This document shows, in pieces, positions 1-11,830 of a stretch of 64,000 nucleotides of DNA. How positions within the stretch are numbered: the first letter of the stretch is position 1; the number at the start of each line of letters is the position of its first letter. This stretch comes from Sycon ciliatum (lineage: Eukaryota; Porifera; Calcarea; Leucosolenida; Sycettidae). The notes under the pieces were generated by a model, which worked only from the letters and a program-made list of their open reading frames with translations, searched no databases and was not told the origin of the DNA. Location of the stretch: positions 12,198,234-12,262,233 of the forward strand of contig NC_088646.1 of the NCBI RefSeq assembly GCF_964019385.1. The letters are read 5' to 3'. The position numbers and the translations under genes were made by a program.

Positions 1-39
1 TTGGTGTTATTATCGTACGGTTGAAATGACTAGACTCAC

Positions 40-1068
40 CACTGGTACGGCTTGTTTAGAACGCGACGAAGACGCAGATGAAGACTTATGTTTCTTCTTC
101 ACGCCAGCCTGGCACAAGGACACCACAAGAAAATCCAATACACAGTCAAGCAACTATGTCCAGGATACCCGAGATAGTCGGAGATACACAACAGCAATAA
201 ATAGAATTATAGAACTAACTCTGCCGTCATCACCATGCATCAACGAAGTCAAATGTTTTCCAGAATCGATTTGACTTCGTTGCTGCATGGTGATGACAGC
301 AGAGTTAGTTCTATTTATTGCTTTATTAAAATTGTTGTCTCCGCGTCGTTTATTCATACACACATCTGTTACATAAATCATTCTCTCATTCTCTTTTCAA
401 ACGCAAAGGGCATACATGTACTACGATAAAGTACGACAAGACCGAAATAGATGAGTCAGCAGATCAGCAAGGCTGACATGAAGACCAACTACACGTAGCA
501 AGCACAAAATGTCACCCGACCAGAAATAGCCAACGGTCATTGAATGAGGTCTCCTCGTAATTATAATACACCCGCCGGTATGACCAGGTACACAGCAATG
601 TGAAATACTATATACACTCACACCTCGTTTATCCGGGCGGTCAGGGACCGAGCACTGCCCGTAACTTTGAAATGTCCGTAACTCCGAATCACAGACGTTT
701 TGATGGGAAAGACCAGAGATATGGCATACGACGTCGCTATTCCCACAAGTGACAAAAGAGTAGTAACATTGCCACTAATACTCGCCCAAGGGTGCGCCCG
801 GTTGACCGATGTAACTGTAACTTTGGTGTCCGGATAGCTGAGGTGTGAGAGTATACATGCACCGGCCTACATATGACCAGCAATAGAGGAACTAACCGTA
901 CACATTCGTGGCCGCAGTCTACAGCCCCCCCCCCCCCCACATACACCATGTACCATGTATACGCCCGTCGCAAGAGAAGCACGCAAATCTACAAATGCAC
1001 TGGATGTGCACCCACAGATTTTCTCTATAGCAACGATAGCGGATCTGATTCTTAATGAAACAGATCTA

Positions 1069-1158
<90 letters not shown>

Positions 1159-2638
1159 TCAGTCCTTTGAGTTAAGATACGATAGCTGTCATTAACGCAC
1201 CCCGCTACTTGCAACTTCTTCATGCTGTGTCTTCTTCTTTTTCTTTTTCTTCTTGTGCTCAGTGCTGACTCCAGTAGGCAGCGTCAGGCGTGGAATTGGT
1301 GGCACTGGTGGTTCGGGGAGAGCAGGTAGCGTTACTGGAATCGGAGGAGGCGCCGGAGTAGGTACCTTCAGCACCAGCTTCAATGGCTTGTCCACTCGCT
1401 CTACAAAGAAGAAACATGGAAACACAAGCAAACATTGTTACTACTACTGCTACTGCTACTTCTTTGAAGTACTTACTAGTAACTTGTGATGTGGACACTC
1501 GACCTTCACTGCAACTACCCACTCATCCACTGCCTGACTTACACAGAAACAGAACACACCCACTGGTATTGGTGAAAGCTCAAGAAGCTCTAAAGGGACA
1601 AACCACCCAACAAAAGAATAGGGTTTCATCACAGGCTAACACCACACCGAGTCAAAATCCAAAAGGAGCTCGCTCTCCGTTGACTAAAACCTGCAGTTTA
1701 GGGTGTGCTAGCCTGTTGAGATGCCCTGTTGATGACACTACTAGGGCAGTGCTTCTACACGGAAACTCCCTCCCTGTATGTGTGCATGACAAACACGAAA
1801 CACTTTTCCACACCAAAACGGACAGAGCAACGTTCCATAAGCTCAAAGAAACACGTCCATTGCGATTTGTGATGAAAGAAGGCATTGGTTTGCCACAGGC
1901 TGGACTCTGTGTTGATAGTGCACAGAACCTGTATACAGGCCCTGGCCTGTTGATAACTAATATTGATATCATCAACAGGACCAGACCACCTCAGCAGGGC
2001 TGTATCCTAAAACTGCAGACTCCCCTTCGACAGGGAACAAAAGCCTTTCAGACTCTGGCTTAGGGTGGTGATGGCCACTGGTGAACCGCTAGAGTAGTGC
2101 ACTTCGCTCTAGGTGGCTTTACAAACACTACATCGGTATACATAGCAAAACGAAAGTGCAAGGTCACCATCATGCCTGATTTCCTCGGCATTGTGCCATT
2201 AGCTTCCCAAAATGCAATTATACTGATTTATGCGCACAGTATATTGTAGTACACTGTAGTATTTTCCAACTTCTATTCTGACACACTTCAGCCACATTGG
2301 CATTGTAATTTCATCGTTATGGCAAGGCGTTCTTGTAGAACTACGAAATGAGATTACAACGGACTGTTCAAATCAGCTAATCAGTATTACAGTACGGTAT
2401 TAAAATAGGCAACAGCTGCCCAAATTGGTATGCATGTACTACACACGACACACGTCTGCTTTCTTTTGGAGCTCTCGTCTGCTACAGTACGTTGTTTTAT
2501 TGGATTGCGTGGGAACTCCTGCAAGTACTTTAGAATTCCTTTAGAAGCAGGGACAATGAATTTGCATTGATTCAGTAAAGACATACCTCCCTCGTGAGCA
2601 CGACGGTGATGCTTTTCCTTCTTGTGTTTCTTTCCCAT
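40..2638 (-). CDS. BRD7/BRD9-like bromodomain protein, first three exons (partial)
   Basis: Three minus-strand exons join in frame: 2638-2587 (ATG at 2638-2636, donor GTATGT), 1400-1201 (acceptor TTCTTTGTAG, donor GTGCGT) and 108-40 (acceptor CTTGTGCCAG, donor GTGAGT). The phases fit: 52 nt, then 200 nt, then phase 0. The product opens with MGKKHKKEKHHRRAHEGE and continues with VDKPLKLVLKV, the signature of the BRD7/BRD9 N-terminus. A proline-rich stretch and a run of eight lysines follow, then a basic serine-rich segment. In other animals these proteins are subunits of PBAF or non-canonical BAF chromatin remodelling complexes and carry one bromodomain. Here the bromodomain would lie beyond the left edge, so BRD7 cannot be told from BRD9. 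The family call comes from the two N-terminal motifs and the exon logic. Confidence 0.85.
193..324. repeat. Foldback (MITE-like) in BRD7/9-like intron region
   Basis: Two arms of about 55 bp (near 193-253 and 271-324) are reverse complements with few mismatches and a short loop. Both outer ends read CAATAAATAG or its complement. Superfamily not assigned. Confidence 0.7.
615..851. mobile_element. Pogo-like MITE with TA flanks, copy 1
   Basis: The left end CACTCACACCTCGTTTATCC is mirrored by a right end in GAGGTGTGAGAGTA, and TA lies on both sides. It is clearly related to the copy at 4895-5118: internal stretches such as GTAGTAACATTGCCACT are shared. No coding capacity. Confidence 0.75.
1071..1156. 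repeat. (CA)n microsatellite
   Basis: CA dinucleotides with one interruption. On the minus (sense) strand of the BRD7/9-like gene this is a (TG)n run starting about 45 nt after the exon 2 donor. Confidence 0.95.
1401..2586. other. Intron 1 of the BRD7/9-like gene
   Basis: Bounded by a GTATGT donor at 2586 and a TAG acceptor at 1401 on the minus strand. A 226-codon plus-strand open frame (1383-2063) crosses it but shows no domain or splice context, so I treat it as chance. Confidence 0.7.
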
Positions 2639-2996
2639 GCTGCACTGACGCGAAATCACTGTTCGTTATCACTTCGCATACAGCTAGAGTCAGAGTAAGT
2701 TTGACATACGAAACACATTTGGCAACATCGACACACTGTGCTGTTCAGTTCAAAACTCGAGTCTTGACAAAAGCAAAATGTTAGAGCTGCAAAGCAATTA
2801 TTTTTTTGTGGCTGGAAACGCGCCATCTGGATCATTTTGATTTCCTTGATTTTTATTCATTCTAGCAATGACGTAATGATCAAAATAAAACTGTCTCTGC
2901 ATAATTATAATACAATCATGTAAAAGGAATTGTGTAATCTGATTATTGAAAACGTGTATTGTTAACTGTTGGTTATTGATGAAGATGTAGGTAGAA
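2639..2996. promoter_or_regulatory. Probable bidirectional promoter between BRD7/9-like and TruB-like genes
   Basis: The two start codons are divergent and 358 bp apart (2638 minus, 2997 plus). No TATA box or other core motif stands out. The role is inferred only from the head-to-head layout. Confidence 0.45.
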
Positions 2997-3584
2997 ATGA
3001 CGGCTCCATTCAACAGGGTGGTGACCCACCCTTTCCGACTGCGAACATGGACAGGAGTGCTTGCGCTGGCCAAGCCCAGCAGGGTCAGGCCACGTGCACA
3101 ACTCAGCCGATTGGAACAGGCTATAATGTTTCATGAAACAGAGTAAGAAATGATTTATTATCACTCTTCTTATTCTCTACCTGACTGCCCCTTTTTTGTT
3201 GTTGTGGTTTGTTTGCCAAGGAGGCATATTGGAGACTCCCTTGATTTAGGTTATGGCCTGTGGAGAATCCATAAATAGTACAAAATATACAATACAATAC
3301 ACAATACAATAATTATTCTTTCGTTCTCTGAATATAACTCATGGCTGTCAATTAGCTGGCAGCATGCCAACCTAGCCTTCATTTATTGGTTCATAGTGTT
3401 TTATAAACAACTACACTGCTTGGATAGAGGTACTGCTAGAGATAGTTTTGAGGAACGAGAACAAATCATGCTCAAACAGATGAGGAATTTCTGGGTGTAT
3501 CTTGTGAGATGCTGGGTGTTGACGGCATAAGCCAGTATTGTGTCTGCATGAACAGAACTGTAGGAGGTGCGTGCGTGCATGTGC

Positions 3585-3636
<52 letters not shown>

Positions 3637-3815
3637 TGATACATAGGCATATCCAGCGACATTCGTCCCACTTCCACCTGTCAAGGGCAACACAAGTCCA
3701 GGGCACCATATGGCATATATGCACTTTTTTGGTCGGATTTCACCCGGCACAACCGTGCATGCATTTCCCTACCACAGTAGCCTTACTTGTATTACAATAG
3801 ATGTGTATGATACTA

Positions 3816-3847
<32 letters not shown>

Positions 3848-4551
3848 GTGTGCGTGTGTGTGCATGTTCGTGTGTGTGTGCGTGTGGGTGTATTATTCCA
3901 GACTACCAAAGCCACCTTCAACACTGGCGGTGGATTATATAGACGCAACAGATCGTTTCCACGATGGTGTACTGAGTAAGATTGCCTGTATAACTGTTCT
4001 CACTGTATGATTGTTCTCTCTGTACGACTGTTCTCATTGATCACGCTACTCTCAGCATAGTGACACTTCAGGTCAGGGCTCGGCACACTAGGGCATACGC
4101 CTATCACAACAGTTCTGCACTTTACAAGTATAGGCAAAGTGCACCATGCTGAAGGTCTAGTGACCAGGATAGTGCATGTATGATCCTGGAAAATCGTACG
4201 CTGTAGCCGGTAGATGGGTGTTGTGGAATGTTATATCCAATAGGGGTGAAGCAAGTACATTGTTCAGCTGCCAAGCAGCCCTGGCCAACACTACATGAGC
4301 TATGGAGTGCTCCAAAAAGGAACACTACCTTTCACATCAACGCTCAATTGTTTTGTGTTCAATGTTCACTGTACTTGGTAAAGCGCAGGTGTCTCCTTGG
4401 CAGAGAGCACCACCCGTGCACTCCCCCACACACACACAACAACAACACGTCAAGGTAATATGAGACTCACAGACAACGGGTAAGGTCATGTCAACGCGAT
4501 GCACTTGTTTCCGGGGTTCTCTATTCTGAAAATTGTCGCTGCAGTGTCGTG

Positions 4552-4618
<67 letters not shown>

Positions 4619-6066
4619 ACCACCACCACCACCACCACCACCCTGCTGCCCATCTTATGCCACAACCTTGGGTTAGTATGCTTCACTTTGCTCTGGGAAA
4701 TGCAGTGAACAACTCCTATCGACAGTAATGTATGTTGAATTGAAACAGGCTGCTTTGTATGTACAGTAAAATTCCCCTAATCCAGTCACGTCTACCAGGC
4801 ACCTTTCTGACCCATCTAGAGTCACAAATATGGCTTTTCAACGAAAAATGGACCCCAGAACTTGGTTGGCATGGAAATGATTTAATATATAATACACTCA
4901 TACCTCGTTTATCCGGGCGGTCCAGGACCGGGCACTGCCCGTAACTCCGAATCACACACATTTTGATGGGGAAAGGCCATAGATATGGCATGTGACGTCA
5001 CTATTTCCACAAAAAGTGACGGAAAGAGTAGTAACATTGCCACTGAAACTCTCCCAAAGGATGCCCAGCAGACCGAAGTGCCCGTAACTTCGGGGTCCGG
5101 ATAAACGAGGTGTGAGTGTACTTGCATTCAGTAAGTACGTTTGTCCTGAATTCCGGGCTATTCTTAGTTCCGGGCAGTGCTCGGTCCCAACCTGCCCGCA
5201 TTAGGGGATTTTTTCTGTAATACTTTGTAAGTCTGGACTTCCTGGGCATTTTGACTACTAGTATTCTTTGTTTACACGGTTCAATGGCATTGTTATGATT
5301 TTCTGCAGTTGTTGGCCTGGGTACTGGAGTTGATGCCTTCCCGCAGCTGAAGGGAATGATGAGAGTAAGTAATACTGTGTACATACATGTCATGCACAGC
5401 GCTGCTCGGCTGAAGTGCGACCGTGTGCGTCCAGATAGCACTTTGCATGGGCTGCACAGCGCGCAGTGTTCTGGCCGTGGGCTGCACAGCCCGCAGTGTT
5501 CTGGCCATGGGCTGCACAGCCCGCAGTGTTCTGGCCATGGGCTGCACAGCGCCTTGACTCGCACGATTGGACTTCATTGAGCAGCACTGTACGCGTACGT
5601 CCATTGTTTTGATGAGTAGTTGCATTGCCATTCTTGTTTCTGGCTGCTGGGCGGTTTGGACGGATCGCTGAAATACCTATTACTTCATGTTTGCTGTACG
5701 TGAATGGATGTGTGGTGATTTAGAATACACGTACCATCGTTCATACACGTTCTTGCTGTTGTTTCTCCAGCACTATACTATCGAAGGGTGTCTGGGAAGA
5801 GCAACGGACACATTTACTTCAGAGGGCTCGACTATTGAGGACCGCAGCACCGGTAGGATGGATCTTTCCTTGGTGTTGTTCTTGTCATGCTGCACGTATG
5901 AACCTTTTGCCACACTAGTACATCATCTCTTGGCTGTTTACTCTTATGCAGAGTAGTGGGGAAAGTCAGACTGACTGCTGCTTGACAGTTAAGTGCGTCG
6001 TAAATCTAATGTACGGCTGTGTACCGTGTAGTCATAACCTATTGCATGGCTGTGTACTGCATAGTA

Positions 6067-6141
<75 letters not shown>

Positions 6142-9100
6142 GGTGGGTGGGTGTGTGTGTGTGTGTGTGTATGTGTGTGTGTGTGTGTGTCAATGATGTT
6201 GATGACGATGTTGGCAGGCCCGCTGGACATGGACATCATGACTAGTGTACTGGAAGAAAAGTTCCGTGGAGAAGTGATCCTTCCGTTGCCGCCGTAAGTC
6301 TGTGACTGCTGTCGTGAGCCATGGCGCTGACTTGAGTACTCTTGTAAGGCATGCAGGCAAACTCAATCAGCCTTCATCTACGAAATGTGTACAAGTTAAC
6401 CTGATCATGACAGTGGCTGGCTATGGGGCCGACTTGTATCTGTCTTTGTACAACACAGGTGGTCTCTGAAACCAGGGTCATCCCTGCACGCTCAGCATGT
6501 TCGGTGCCAAAGAAAACTGGGTCGTACAGAGCGAGTTCAATGTGCCCAACAGTACTACTTCGAAGTACATGTACACTGTAGTCGGCATGTATGAGTAAGC
6601 TTCGCTTATGCACCTGCTTGCTGCATTGTACTTTGTGTGTTCAATGTGGAACTCCGGTCTTACCTCTGATCCCCGCATTTGCCAGGGTCAAACTTCTCGA
6701 CGAGCGGCCAAAAATGGACCGTCAAGCATTGCGCTACTTCAGGAGAGAACAGGAGGCGCCGGCTGTCATATCACACTTTGACTTGGTGCGCAAGCCATAC
6801 CTTATCAAAGAAATCTACTGCTCAGCATTTAACCTGCCCAACTTCACTGTGGGTGAGTACTGGGTAGTGTTCTTGGTTCATCTTGGGTTACATGCTACGT
6901 GTGCTAGCACAGTCATGTACAGTCAGACCTCTCTGAACCGCACACATCCGTTTTACACAAAAACATCCGGATAGGCGAGGGAACCGGATAATCGAACACA
7001 CATACTGTATGTATGCATGGCATATGCCGTAAATCGGTAACCAACGATTTTCCTCCGGATGGTGAGGGATGCGGATAAAAGAGGACGGGATAAGCGAGGT
7101 CTGACTGTAGTTGCATGGTGGACTCATGTCCTGTCACAGTAGTGGCAAGAGTACATAATCGCCCAACAGTATGCAACTCTGCATTTGGGGTCTCCGACGG
7201 CAAAACCTCACATCCCGTGTTCCAAGTACAATTTTACGACGGCCAGCGGGTTGCGCAGTCCGCATATCTGCTATGGTCATGCTGATGACTCAGTGGGTTT
7301 CTGGCGAGGAGTTCTGTTTTTTTATTACTGCACTGCTTGCTAAAACCGGACTGGGTATGTGCATGTAGAACGGGCACACTACACCACGTGATGTGAGCTT
7401 TCGCCGTCGGTGGACCCCATAGAAAGAGTGTCCAGAGTTGCGCACTCTTGGCAGCTTATACTCTTGGTACAGGTGGAACCCTGATAAATTCGAACTCCAA
7501 ATTGCCTGGGGAAAAACTTCTTCTTATCCGGACATTCCAATTATCCAAACATGGACCCACAACGCATCACGTATGTCAAAATGCTCGCATTTTCTCGCAG
7601 AGTTGCGCCATGCACCTTAGACACCGATTTCATGGACACTGAACTGGACAGCACAGTCTGCTCATGCACACTGAACTGGACAGCACAGTCTGCTCATGCA
7701 CAATGAACTGGACAGCACAGTCTGCTCATGCACACTGAACTGACTTGTATAATAATGTACAATAAATTTCAAATTATGCTTTGCTAACTTCGAATTATCA
7801 GCACAGATTCCACACACTTTCTGTGCAAGTGGTTTCCATGGGACTTCTAATTAACCGGATATGCCCAGTTCGAGGTTCGAATTATCAGACATTGTTACTA
7901 GTGTGTGAGAATCGTATTGATAGAAATTGATCCTGGACGAAACCTTTAAGTTTACGTATGTTCGAATTAAGCCATATTCGAATTATCAGGATTCCCCTGT
8001 AGTTTGTATGGAGCCGGTTCTGTTGTAGGCACATGGTCCTGCGCCCAAAAATGGGATAGCATTGATAAATTATGGTATTACACTCAAACGTCTCTTATCC
8101 GAATGCCTCAGATACGGGCACATCTCTCTACCGGACACCTTCAGCTTGAGTTCCTATAGCACAAATGCTTCGAATTTGGGGTTTTTGAACTTTTTCCGTA
8201 TTCGGAAGTGCTTATTTTTCACTGCCAACCTACATGTATGTAATCAATTCATTTTTATCAATGGTTTCCTTTTGTATCCTGAACATGTGCAATACATTCC
8301 AAATTAACTTCTTCAAAAAATGATAATTATGATACATGGTAGATGAGTTATCCTGAGATACGGGCAAATCTGAGATACGGGCAGTGCCCGGTCCCAAGGT
8401 GCCCGGATAAGAGACGTCCGAGTGTACCCCGTTTTGAAAGGATCAGTCGGGGAAGCGAACTGCCTGAAAAGAGAAAAAATGCCAACCTCACCAGGACTCA
8501 AACCCGGGACCTTGCTTGTCATGAGCAATTCTCTAACCATCTGAGCTATGGGATCAGGCCAAACCTAGACAAGTTCTTCACTCCTAACTTCAAAGGCAGG
8601 TCAATTATTTGAAGTTCTCCCAATCCTTTAAAAATACCCCATTTGCGGTATTACAGGGTTATGGGCCGTTACACGCCCGATTGGTTGAGAGACTAACCTC
8701 CTCTCCCCTGACTCACTTGTGAGGTCTGCATTCGTCACTAAGGTTAACAGGCATAGTGGTGGCCTGCGGATGCGAAGGCTAGTTTGTGTGTTTCTGAACA
8801 TTCAAGCGATGCCGACGCGGATCCCGCGAATATTATATTATTATTATTATTTGCGGTATTTTCCGGCTGCCCGTTTTTACGTATAAATGATTTTTGTGGG
8901 GTTGGGTGTGATGCGTGGGGTAAGGCCCCATGATTGTACCCATTATTTATTAAATAATGACTTTGGATGATATCATGGATAACTGGAAAACTATCATTGA
9001 GAAGTTGTGTGTGTGTGTGTGCGTGCGTGCGTGTGCATTGTGTAGAGGTGCTGACGTCTGGAAACATCAATCCTTACGGACTTGTTTACGCCATAGCGCA

Positions 9101-9596
9101 TGGTGAGTCTGTAGCTTGGGCAGAGCGTGAAGTACACCGCGAACCAACGATCTGACGACTTGCTGAACCCTAGCTGGACACTTGCTGAACAGTGCGCGCG
9201 AGAGAGAGAGAGAGAGAAAAAGTGGCATGGGAGCTAGTCTCATATTTGCAGTATTCACATCAAGAACTCCGACGACATAGCACCACTGGCCGTGTCTGCA
9301 GTGATGCACGCTTTTGCTATGGTTACGACGACGATGATGATGATGATGAAAACTGTACTGACTGTAAGGGGAGTCTCGGTCTCCAGGTGGCTGACCTATT
9401 CAAACATGCTCTGCTTCCTCTGCCGCAAGTGTAACTTCAAGGTTCACCAAATTCCGGGTGTTACCCATCGTCAGGGTGAAGCAGTAAGAACGACCGTGTA
9501 GGAGTCGTAGGAGTGCTTGGATCGAGAAAAGCAATATGTAAATGGCTGCAATGGAGTTTGCAAACCCTTAGAAACCTATTTAAAGAAATTTCTAAC

Positions 9597-9627
<31 letters not shown>

Positions 9628-10488
9628 TGTGTGTGTGTGTGTGCACTTGTGCGTATGTAATTCTCGTTGTTTGCAGAGCTTGGAACTTGCGGGCATGCAA
9701 CACGTTCACACATTGGAAAGATTGGCCGCTTCTCGGTGTCCGAATGCTTATCTGATGAGATGCTGGACGATCCTCGTTGTATTTACAATGCATTATGCAG
9801 TAGCTGGGGTCTGTGGGACACCAGGTTTGTCAGCAAGAAGTTCAAACGAGCACGGGCGGATAGCAACCGAGAAAGTATAGAACGAGAGAAGTTGCTTGAG
9901 AGGATCGATGGCGATCCACGCAAGCGCGTGGCCATAGAAAAGTTGTCACCGCTAATGGCCAAGGGAGCCCTAGCACGTGAAGACTGTCCTCCTGAAGCTG
10001 GTCCGCTGAGAGAGAAGCTGATTGGGGGCAAAGGCCACCGGCATCTTCAGAAGGTTGTGTCTGAGATTGGGTCCGAGTTCCATGCTACAGATGTGCACCG
10101 AGCACCAGAAGTCTTATCCACAGATGCTGCTGTGGAGGATGAACTGTCCGATGCTGACGGTGATGGTTTAGAACTGGAGCCACTGAATGCAAAGAAGGCT
10201 CGCCGATCACCCGGTATCTCCTCCGATCCGAATGAGTTTGCTGCCTATCGAGGCGGAAAGCCCATTGATGATGTGGCGGCACGGACGAGACGCGAGCTTG
10301 ACGGCCCAGGACAGCATGGCAGGTCGACACTGCGCGGCCTGAAAACCAGCCGTGACAGCAGTCGACAAGTCAATGACGTGCTCTCGCGCTTTTCCAGTGT
10401 GAAGGACCGCTTGAAGGAAATGCATGACGCGAAACGCCAGCGCCACGAAGGTGGTGGCGTAAACTGGAAATCAAAGTACGGTGTTTAG
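2997..10488 (+). CDS. TruB-family tRNA pseudouridine synthase (TRUB1/TRUB2-like), nine exons
   Basis: Exons 2997-3142, 3902-3975, 5309-5364, 5771-5852, 6218-6293, 6496-6594, 6686-6852, 9046-9102 and 9677-10488 splice without a frame break into a 522-residue protein; all donors are GT and all acceptors AG. TruB enzymes convert a uridine of tRNA to pseudouridine. Family marks in order: [11 protein letters not shown] (the usual G-[IV]-[FL]-A-[VL]-x-KP start), then [16 protein letters not shown], where the Asp aligns with the catalytic Asp of the usual LD..SGVLVLG motif, then [19 protein letters not shown], then FNLPNFTVE and [19 protein letters not shown] near the end of the catalytic fold. A basic, charged extension of about 220 residues follows. 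The exon at 6496 keeps the frame whether included or skipped and has no clear TruB counterpart, so it may be alternative. A stop lies directly upstream of the ATG in frame. TRUB1 versus TRUB2 is undecided. Confidence 0.85.
3587..3635. repeat. (GT)n microsatellite, TruB-like intron 1
   Basis: About 24 GT units on the sense strand. Confidence 0.95.
3818..3890. repeat. (GT)n tract just upstream of a splice acceptor
   Basis: Interrupted GT/GC run ending about 12 nt before the acceptor of the exon at 3902. Confidence 0.95.
4558..4642. repeat. (CA)n followed by (CAC)n
   Basis: CA units to about 4616, then about eight CAC units. It lies inside TruB-like intron 2 and is the one tract here that is antisense. 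Confidence 0.95.
4764..5217. mobile_element. Pogo-like MITE carrying a nested second MITE
   Basis: Ends CAGTAAAATTCCCCTAATCC and, inverted, CAGAAAAAATCCCCTAATGC, flanked by TA at 4762-4763 and 5218-5219. The middle is occupied by the element at 4895-5118, so this is the older insertion. Confidence 0.8.
4895..5118. mobile_element. Pogo-like MITE, copy 2 (nested)
   Basis: Terminal repeats CACTCATACCTCGTTTATCC and its complement, with TA at 4893-4894 and 5119-5120. Same family as 615-851. Confidence 0.85.
5447..5553. repeat. 30-bp minisatellite, about 3.5 copies
   Basis: Unit begins GGGCTGCACAGC and contains CGCAGTGTTCTGGCC. It lies in the TruB-like intron after exon 3. Confidence 0.95.
6067..6190. 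repeat. (GT)n tract with GGGT interruption
   Basis: Long sense-strand GT run ending 27 nt before the acceptor of the exon at 6218. Confidence 0.95.
6920..7107. mobile_element. Pogo-like MITE, third subfamily
   Basis: CAGTCAGACCTCTCTGAACC at the left and GGGATAAGCGAGGTCTGACTG at the right form the inverted ends. TA flanks at 6918-6919 and 7108-7109. Lies in the 2.2-kb TruB-like intron 7. Confidence 0.8.
7470..7999. mobile_element. Pogo-like MITE with internal minisatellite
   Basis: Ends CAGGTGGAACCCTGATAAAT and, inverted, CAGGGGAATCCTGATAATTC. TA at 7468-7469 and 8000-8001. Confidence 0.75.
7637..7744. repeat. 32-bp minisatellite, 3.4 copies
   Basis: Unit contains CTGAACTGGACAGCACAG then TCTGCTCATGCAC. 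It lies inside the MITE at 7470-7999. Confidence 0.95.
8081..8424. mobile_element. Pogo-like MITE, ends related to copies 1 and 2
   Basis: CACTCAAACGTCTCTTATCC at the left is mirrored by GGATAAGAGACGTCCGAGTG at the right, with TA at 8079-8080 and 8425-8426. Confidence 0.8.
8484..8560 (-). other. tRNA-like sequence, probably SINE head or tRNA pseudogene
   Basis: On the minus strand an A box (TAGCTCAGATGGTTAGAG), a five-pair anticodon stem (TTGCT/AGCAA) and a B box (GGTTTGAGTCC) within CCGGG..CCTGG are in order. The acceptor stem pairs imperfectly, so a working tRNA is unlikely. It lies in a TruB-like intron. Confidence 0.6.
9006..9034. repeat. (GT)n/(GC) tract before acceptor
   Basis: Short sense-strand GT run ending about 11 nt before the acceptor of the exon at 9046. 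Confidence 0.9.
9597..9652. repeat. (GT)n tract before last TruB-like exon
   Basis: Sense-strand GT run ending about 24 nt before the TTTGCAG acceptor of the terminal exon at 9677. Confidence 0.95.
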
Positions 10489-11460
10489 ATAGATTTGCTC
10501 TAGGATCAAGGATCCCTCAAACTTTTACCAGTACAACTAGCGTGAACTTTATAGGTGCTGGTTTGCCTGTCGTTGCACTGATACCATGGATGCGTGGGTT
10601 AGTAGTGCTGGTACGCGTGTGCTGCCTTCTTCTAAACTCTCTCTCTCTCTCGTTCTATGCAATAGCAACACCTTCTACACAATATGTTGAGGCAGGCATA
10701 GCATCTTGAACACGTACACTAACTTACAATGTAGTACAAGTAGGTATTATCAGCAGCATGTGCCTTGTGGTGTGTTGCACATACTGCCTAGTTCTTGTGG
10801 CTGGCCATGAGAATTCTTGCCTGTGTTCTTTCAGAGTTTACATAGTTTCTTTGAGATCTTTGAAAATAGGACTCGAAGCATAATTCACAAAATGTCTACT
10901 AGCACCAATGTGTTTTGTTCTTTTTGCAGCGTGCAAAGGAGCAGTTCGAATTTGTTTGCGCGCACACTGAGGTAGCTTGTCATTATTCTTGTTTGAAAAG
11001 CTACCATTGACTCATGGCCGACTCATCCTCTTTTTTTCCTTTATTTTTACTAAGAACACAGCCCTACCACGAGACATGTGGAGACAAACGCAAAACAAGC
11101 TAGCTAGACACAGGGGATGTAAGGACGACGTGCCGATGTACAGGGAGCAACTCGACCGACCAGAGGTCTCGGCGTTGGCGTTGCAACCTGGCATCGAAAG
11201 GGGGGGGGGGCGTCTCAAGTAGCAAAAATAATAATTTGGTGCGAAAAGGGGTGCTAATATTGCACCAAATAATATAAAATAAAATAGTAAAAACACGTAC
11301 CGGTAATAACTAAACCGGAAGGGAAAAGAAAAAGAGAACAAGAATCATAACAAGCGAAGTACTACTTCAAGCAATAGAATGGTAAATGAGATGTAGAAAG
11401 TTAAATGGGTCTCAATTATCATTGTCACGGGTACTGTGTGGACCACTGCCATCTCTTTCG
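10489..11460. other. 3' flank of the TruB-like gene, no gene seen
   Basis: AT-rich, with a short CT run near 10637 and a G9 run near 11200. No coding-like exon on either strand. Confidence 0.6.
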
Positions 11461-11462
11461 GA

Positions 11463-11830
11463 TTAGATCTTATGTACGTTGAATTTGAAGGTTTGGGGGT
11501 GGCTTGAATGAGGTGAGTGAAGCAGGAGGTCTGCAGGCAGGTTGTTCCAGGGTGTGATGGCGAAGAAGGGGAAGGATCGCAAGAAGTAGTCAGGGGCTGT
11601 GCGAGGGGGTATCCACTGCATGCAGCTGGGGAAGTTGTTGCCGTGTGCGCAAGCTAGCTACGGCAGGGGGCTTGATTGGTGGCAGCATGGCCTTGACCTG
11701 GGGAGGCCCCGGCATGTAGTGCAGCCTGTACAAATATGACAGAGCTGCCACCATCCGGCGCTCTCTACTGTCCTGTAGCTTACCGGCCTTCTTGTTAGAT
11801 GGGTCAAATCGGACAGTGGTTCCCGGAAAT
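11463..11830 (-). pseudogene. Non-LTR retrotransposon reverse-transcriptase C-terminal relic
   Basis: On the minus strand, conceptual pieces RRMVAALSYLYRLHYMPG and, after a frame shift, APDYFLRSFPFFAITPWNNL resemble the C-terminal tail of CR1/L2/jockey-type ORF2 proteins (the R-x-DYF..SFFP....WNNLP pattern). The frame is broken and the catalytic domain is absent, so this is a truncated old copy. Its clade cannot be fixed. Confidence 0.65.

Noticed and set aside
1383-2063. 226-codon plus-strand frame
   Set aside because: Overlaps exon 2 and intron 1 of the BRD7/9-like gene on the other strand, has no recognisable domain, and its start lies in that exon.
3430-3507. Possible TruB-like exon encoding [18 protein letters not shown]
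   Set aside because: No GT donor in the needed phase; joining exon 1 directly to 3902 keeps the frame and the TruB motif order.
7170-7290. Possible exon [20 protein letters not shown]
   Set aside because: No good acceptor or donor, and the exon at 6686 joins directly to 9046 in frame with the TruB motifs continuous.
8484-8560. Functional tRNA-Ser(TGA)
   Set aside because: Acceptor stem mismatched and the long variable arm expected for tRNA-Ser is absent; more likely a SINE or pseudogene.
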